Position numbers and translations under genes: made by a program
Notes under the pieces: model-generated
Databases searched by the model: none
Seen by the model: only the letters and a program-made list of their open reading frames with translations
What the model was told of the DNA's origin: nothing
Shown here: piece after piece, positions 61,255-64,000 of the stretch
How the letters are laid out: each line of letters starts with the position of its first letter
Numbering within the stretch: the first letter of the stretch is position 1
DNA from: Tranquillimonas alkanivorans
Lineage (GTDB): Bacteria; Pseudomonadota; Alphaproteobacteria; Rhodobacterales; Rhodobacteraceae
Direction of reading: 5' to 3'
DNA length: 64,000 bases
Assembly: GCF_900115595.1 (NCBI RefSeq)
Contig: NZ_FOXA01000009.1
Span: forward strand, 1-64,000

Positions 61255-64000
61255 ATGGGCATCGCGCGTGCGTCCATCGACAAGGCCCTCGTGACCTGGA
61301 TCGTGATCCTCGGCTGCCTGCTGGGCGGGCTCTGGGGCTTCGCCACCATCGGGCGGCTCGAGGATCCGGCCTTCACCATCAAGCAGGCGGTGGTCGTCAC
61401 CGCCTATCCCGGGGCTTCGGCCGAGCAGGTGGCGCGCGAGGTGTCCGAGCCGCTGGAATCGGCGGTCCAGCAGATGGCCGAGATCGACTATGTCACCTCG
61501 TCCAACCGCCCCGGCCTGTCGCGCGTCGACGTGCACATCCAGGACACGTACGACGGCGAGGAACTGCCGCAGATCTGGGACGAACTGCGCAACCGTATTT
61601 CCGACGCCGCGCGGGGCCTGCCCCAGGGGGTGGCGCCGCCGCTGGTCAATGACGGATTCGGCGACGTCTATGGCATCTTCTATGCCGTCACCATGCCCGG
61701 CTTTACCGATGCCGAGGTGCACGAGGTCGCCGATTTCCTGCGCCGGGAGCTGCTGGCCGTGAACGGCGTGGCCGACGTGGCGGTGGCCGGGCTGCCGGAA
61801 GAGGCGATCTTCGTCGAGCCGGACATGCCGATCCTGACCAACCTCGGCCTGTCGCCGGCGGCGATCATCCAGGCGATCTCGGAATCGAACGACGTCGTCG
61901 CGGCGGGTGAGGTGACGCGCGAGGGCACCAACATCCGGATCGAGGCGCCCGAGGGGTCGGACAGCGTGGGCGAGATCGCGGGCCTGACCATCGGCGTGGG
62001 GGGCGAGGTGATCGAACTGAGCGACGTGGCGCGCGTCTACCGCGCCCGCGTCGAGGACCCGGGCCAGATCATCCGCTTCGACGGGACCGAGGCCTTCACG
62101 CTGGGGGTCGCGGGCCTGTCAGACCTCAACATCGTGGACATCGGGCACCGGGTCGACGACCGCCTTGCCGCGCTCCAGCCCGAGATCCCGGTGGGCGTCG
62201 ACCTGCACCCGATCTACCAGCAGCACCTGGTCGTCGAGGAGGCGTCGAACGCCTTTCTCGTCAACCTTGCCATGTCGGTGGGCATCGTGGCCGTGGTGCT
62301 GCTGGTGTTCATGGGATGGCGCTCGGCCGTGGTGGTGGGGGCGACGCTTCTGCTGACGGTCGTCGGCACGATCTTCTTCATGGCAATCTTCGGGATCGAG
62401 ATGGAGCGCATCTCGCTCGGGGCGCTGATCATCGCCATGGGCATGCTGGTCGACAACGCTATCGTCGTGGCCGAGGGGATGCAGATGCAGATGCTGCGGG
62501 GGCGCACATCGCGCGACGCGGCCGAGGATGTGGCCAGCCGCACGCAGATCCCGCTGCTGGGGGCGACGGTCATCGGCATCATGGCCTTCGCGGGCATCGG
62601 CCTGTCGCCCGACGCCACCGGCGAATTCCTGTTCTCGCTCTTTGCCGTCATCGGGATCTCGCTCCTGCTGTCGTGGGGGCTGGCGATCACCGCGACGCCG
62701 CTTCTGGCGCACTACGTGTTCAAGCGCGGCGCCGCCGGAGAGGGCGAGCAATACGGCGGCCCGATCTTCCGCGCCTATGCCGCCACGCTGGGACTGGCGC
62801 TGAAGCTGCGCTGGCTGGTGCTGGCCGCGCTCGTCGGCGTGACGGCGGCTTGCTACGTCGGCTTCGGTCGAGTCGAGCAGCAGTTCTTCCCCGACAGCAA
62901 CACGCCGATCTTTTACGTGCATTACCGCCTGCCTCAGGGTGCCGACATCCGCCAGACCTCGGCCGACATGGAGCGGGTCGAGGCATGGCTGGAAGACCGG
63001 AACGAGGTCGTCTCGGTCGCCACCTTCGTGGGCGGCGGCGCGACGCGCTTCATGCTGACCTATCCGCCCGAGGAGAGTCTGCCGACCTATGGCCACCTGA
63101 TCATCCGCACCGAAAGCCTGGAGGACATCCCGCCGCTCAAGCGCGAACTCGAGGTCTTCGGCCGGTCCGAGCTGGTCGCGGGCGAGTTCCGGACCGAGCG
63201 TCTGGCCTTCGGGCCGGGCGGCGGTGCACCGGTGGCGGTGCGCTTTTCGGGCAGCGATCCGGACGTGCTGCGTGCGCTGGCCGAGGAGGCCGAGGCGCGG
63301 CTGGGCGCGGCCTCTGACCGGTTGCAGGATCTGCGCACCGACTGGCGCGAGCGGGAACTGGTGCTCAAGCCCGTCTATGCCGCCGAGCGCGCGCAGACCG
63401 CCGGCATCGCGCGGCAGGACGTGGGACAGGCGCTTCAAACGGCGACCGAGGGCGCGCAGGCCGGCGTCTACCGTGAAGAAGATCGCCTGATCCCCATCGT
63501 CGTGCGCACGGGCGGCACCGAGGACGACACGCAACTGATCGACCAGCCCGTCTATTCCGACGCGGCCGGGCGCTTCATCCCGCTGGAAGAGGTCATCGAC
63601 GGCTTCGGGTTCGAGGTGCACGACACGCTCCTGCGCCGCCGGGACCGGCTGCCAACGATCACGGTGCAGGCGGGCGTCGTGGACGGCGAGAACGTCTCGG
63701 ACGTCTTCAACGAGGTGCGCAGCGCGGTTGAGGCGATGGACCTGCCCGAGGGCTATGCCATGGAGTGGGGCGGCGAGTACGAAAGCTCCAGCCAGGCGCA
63801 GGAGAAGCTGGGCAGCCAGCTCCCCCTCAGCCTGTTGGTGATGGTGCTGATTTCGATCCTGCTGTTCGGCAAGCTGCGACAGCCGCTGATCATCTGGCTT
63901 CTGGTGCCGATGTCGGTCAACGGGGTGGCGATCGCGCTACTGGGCTCGGGGCTTCCGTTCTCGTTCACCGCGCTTCTGGGGCTTCTCAGCCTCTCGGGCA
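61255..64000 (+). CDS. RND-family efflux pump inner-membrane subunit (partial, runs off window)
   Basis: At least 915 residues of an RND transporter. It has the first helix (LVTWIVILGCLLGGLWGF), the porter-domain start EDPAFTIKQAVVVTAYPGASAEQV, the proton-relay helix MGMLVDNAIVVAEG and the second-half start YVGFGRVEQQFFPDSNTPIFYVHY. The cut is near the second set of membrane helices, about 100 residues before the expected end. HAE1-like group; substrate unknown. It forms an efflux unit with the adaptor. Confidence 0.93.
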   Translation, partial: MGIARASIDKALVTWIVILGCLLGGLWGFATIGRLEDPAFTIKQAVVVTAYPGASAEQVAREVSEPLESAVQQMAEIDYVTSSNRPGLSRVDVHIQDTYDGEELPQIWDELRNRISDAARGLPQGVAPPLVNDGFGDVYGIFYAVTMPGFTDAEVHEVADFLRRELLAVNGVADVAVAGLPEEAIFVEPDMPILTNLGLSPAAIIQAISESNDVVAAGEVTREGTNIRIEAPEGSDSVGEIAGLTIGVGGEVIELSDVARVYRARVEDPGQIIRFDGTEAFTLGVAGLSDLNIVDIGHRVDDRLAALQPEIPVGVDLHPIYQQHLVVEEASNAFLVNLAMSVGIVAVVLLVFMGWRSAVVVGATLLLTVVGTIFFMAIFGIEMERISLGALIIAMGMLVDNAIVVAEGMQMQMLRGRTSRDAAEDVASRTQIPLLGATVIGIMAFAGIGLSPDATGEFLFSLFAVIGISLLLSWGLAITATPLLAHYVFKRGAAGEGEQYGGPIFRAYAATLGLALKLRWLVLAALVGVTAACYVGFGRVEQQFFPDSNTPIFYVHYRLPQGADIRQTSADMERVEAWLEDRNEVVSVATFVGGGATRFMLTYPPEESLPTYGHLIIRTESLEDIPPLKRELEVFGRSELVAGEFRTERLAFGPGGGAPVAVRFSGSDPDVLRALAEEAEARLGAASDRLQDLRTDWRERELVLKPVYAAERAQTAGIARQDVGQALQTATEGAQAGVYREEDRLIPIVVRTGGTEDDTQLIDQPVYSDAAGRFIPLEEVIDGFGFEVHDTLLRRRDRLPTITVQAGVVDGENVSDVFNEVRSAVEAMDLPEGYAMEWGGEYESSSQAQEKLGSQLPLSLLVMVLISILLFGKLRQPLIIWLLVPMSVNGVAIALLGSGLPFSFTALLGLLSLSG

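Overview
The window is a GC-rich chromosomal segment of an alphaproteobacterium, most likely a Rhodobacterales member (Paracoccaceae/Roseobacter type). The evidence is gene order and family detail: dusB-ntrB-ntrC-ntrY-ntrX-trkA-trkH-hfq-hflX; a fused ispDF; an NtrC with no GAFTGA loop; an IscR without the classical cysteine triad ahead of an iscS-suf operon; and a eukaryotic-type NADP isocitrate dehydrogenase. No taxon can be fixed without a database search.

Layout. 1-0.6 kb: the end of an IS3-family element that has cut off the 5' part of an acidic hypothetical gene. 0.8-7.7 kb: a CAP-domain protein, lipA, two exported c-type cytochromes, hpt, a COQ10/RatA-type START protein, and the overlapping ispDF-pgpA-cinA operon on the minus strand. 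7.9-20.2 kb: dusB, both nitrogen two-component systems (NtrBC, NtrYX), potassium uptake (TrkA/TrkH), Hfq and HflX. 20.3-31.4 kb: a DsbA-family protein, an aminotransferase, an AmiC-type amidase, PBP1a, RF2, an SMR exporter, a YitT protein, icd and an alpha/beta hydrolase. 31.4-39.5 kb: the iron-sulfur assembly operon iscR-iscS-sufB-(UPF0145)-sufC-sufD-(two YIP1-like membrane proteins)-sufS. A perfect palindrome fitting an IscR operator lies upstream of iscR, and a related site lies inside the iscS coding region.

39.64-59.47 kb is a genomic island. It sits at an intact tRNA-Arg(CCG) gene, and a perfect 51-bp copy of that gene's 3' part marks the far end. A tyrosine-integrase C-terminal remnant lies just inside the far end. 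Short CGCACAGA-type direct repeats at both ends could be integrase arm sites. The island carries two modules. The first is a LacI-controlled sugar/polyol operon: binding protein, single-domain ATPase, permease, SDR dehydrogenase and an FGGY kinase with the D-ribulokinase-type TCSLV motif. This suggests ribitol or D-ribulose use. The second is a periplasmic oxidation and respiration module: an FAD/GMC dehydrogenase with its Tat-exported small subunit, several c-type cytochromes (two di-heme), a heme-c-fused CuA subunit (coxB), coxA, coxC, a CtaG-type assembly protein and a secreted-repeat/beta-propeller fusion. Together they look like a dedicated chain from substrate dehydrogenase to its own terminal oxidase.

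The second module is decaying. coxA has lost about 200 codons and its frame, the dehydrogenase has a one-base frameshift near its C-terminus, and a MoxJ/XoxJ-like binding protein, an antiporter and the integrase survive only as fragments. After the island the chromosome resumes with a tetR-RND efflux operon that runs off the window end.

Also present: three same-orientation copies of a hairpin-plus-tail repeat ending in GACCGAAGATG, two copies (and a fragment) of a 58-bp repeat bracketing the sugar operon, and several strong intergenic hairpins. All identifications come from reading motifs and gene context; none was confirmed by a search.
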